From Acinetobacter sp. ANC 3903 (GTDB taxonomy: Bacteria > Pseudomonadota > Gammaproteobacteria > Pseudomonadales > Moraxellaceae): a DNA stretch of 64,000 bases. Made by a program: the position numbers and the translations under genes. Position 1 is the first letter of the stretch; each line of letters opens with the position of its first letter. Below the pieces are notes generated by a model, which made no database searches, was not told the DNA's origin, and worked only from the letters and a program-made list of their open reading frames with translations. Positions 63,476 to 64,000 of this stretch are shown here, in pieces. The stretch spans positions 1-64,000 of the forward strand of contig NZ_NEGA01000014.1 in NCBI RefSeq assembly GCF_002135315.1. The letters are read 5' to 3'.

Positions 63476-63820
63476 TTATTTATTGTTCGGCATCGATTCG
63501 CTAACTAACTTGTCAAACTCGGCTTTAAATTCAGTTGCCAAGCTTGCCAGTTTTTGGCCATCGTCAATCATTTGCTGGCTAAGTTTGGTCATGGTTTCTA
63601 CTTGCTTCATGCCACAATTGATCATACTTTGCATGTCTTTGACTTCACTGTTGGCAAATACTTGCGACAATGTAATATCGGCATAATGACGTGCAGCATT
63701 GAGTTGTAAATTGGTCAGATCCGCAAAGTTTTTCGCCACCAGACTGTTAAATTTTGCATAAGGTTCAAACATATTTTTGTACTGAGCATTCATGTTTGAA
63801 AAGATATCACCGTATAGCAT
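63476..63820 (-). CDS. phaP: Phasin family protein
   Basis: A 114-residue amphipathic helical protein of the phasin family: FEPYAKFNSLVAKNFADLTN, LQLNAARHYADITLSQVFAN and QQMIDDGQKLASLATEFKAE. Phasins coat polyhydroxyalkanoate granules. GGAG lies before the ATG. Position between phaB and phaC is the Acinetobacter order. Confidence 0.9.
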   Translation of the reverse strand: MLYGDIFSNMNAQYKNMFEPYAKFNSLVAKNFADLTNLQLNAARHYADITLSQVFANSEVKDMQSMINCGMKQVETMTKLSQQMIDDGQKLASLATEFKAEFDKLVSESMPNNK

Positions 63821-63907
63821 GTTGTATTACTCCATTGATTTATAGTACTTAAAATTTAGTTATTGTTTAAAAAATAAATGAAAAAACTGGCTCAGTGAGC
63901 ACAGGAC

Positions 63908-64000
63908 TTATTGCATGTATAAACCGCCATTGATCGATAAGGTTTCACCAGTAATATAGGTGCCATACTCACCGACTAGATACATGACTGCCGCTGCAAT
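63908..64000 (-). CDS. phaB: Acetoacetyl-CoA reductase, C-terminal end (runs off window)
   Basis: 30 codons on the minus strand: IAAAVMYLVGEYGTYITGET LSINGGLYMQ then stop. The TGxxLxINGGxYM ending is that of short-chain dehydrogenase PhaB/FabG. Position at the head of phaP-phaC-phaA makes PhaB the best reading; it reduces acetoacetyl-CoA to (R)-3-hydroxybutyryl-CoA. The rest lies beyond the window. Confidence 0.85.
   Translation of the reverse strand: MAAAVMYLVGEYGTYITGETLSINGGLYMQ

Overview
The window is a 64 kb piece of an Acinetobacter chromosome, or of a very large Acinetobacter replicon. The main evidence is the supraoperonic cluster pcaU | pcaIJFBDKCHG-quiBCXA in the gene order known from A. 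baylyi, a phaB-phaP-phaC-phaA locus in Acinetobacter order, Xer recombination (pdif-type) sites, and many Acinetobacter-type insertion sequence remnants (IS3, IS5, IS6, IS982, IS200/IS605 and IS1202-like).

Layout. 1-7.2 kb is a worn accessory region: an IS3-family end, a broken DUF6088 (AbiEi-like) antitoxin gene, a HAD hydrolase, a chimeric IS5/IS6 fragment, the C-terminus of a cation-efflux protein, an intact chromate operon (chrBA), MarR-like remnants and an orphan gene. 7.2-25.2 kb carries quinate/shikimate and protocatechuate catabolism under the IclR-type regulator PcaU, ending in a TonB-dependent receptor that closely resembles E. coli PqqU (YncD), a PQQ importer, directly behind the PQQ-dependent dehydrogenase quiA. 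25.2-28.9 kb is a Fic-protein module between two oppositely oriented Xer sites, each with an IS1202-like end exactly 5 bp inside. 29-34 kb holds a MerR regulator, small membrane proteins, a VIT-family protein, adenosine deaminase (add) and several IS scars. 34-38.4 kb encodes two c-di-GMP enzymes, one with a zinc-sensing CZB domain.

38.7-48.7 kb is a compact lipid-modification locus. One operon (NTF2-like lipoprotein, chalcone-isomerase-like protein, response regulator) converges on a second (desaturase, FAD oxidoreductase, DUF1365, Cfa, DUF1295, Cfa-like methyltransferase, sensor kinase); a lipocalin follows. All three promoters carry the same 11-bp-phased TTCAC direct repeat, so the split two-component system probably controls the whole set. 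Broken pieces of genes that usually accompany such clusters (photolyase-like protein, DUF2256, TIGR03643) lie 6-8 kb away, which suggests a decayed light/oxidative-stress membrane-remodelling island.

49-57.7 kb is again accessory DNA: IS982 scar, a TacAT-like GNAT toxin-antitoxin pair, a complete IS3-family element splitting a small gene with a 3-bp target duplication, nudC, and degraded genes including a Na/Pi cotransporter. 58-64 kb encodes a 5'-nucleotidase lipoprotein and polyhydroxyalkanoate synthesis (phaA, phaC, phasin, start-less end of phaB).

All assignments are by reading motifs and recalled family sequences; no database search was run.
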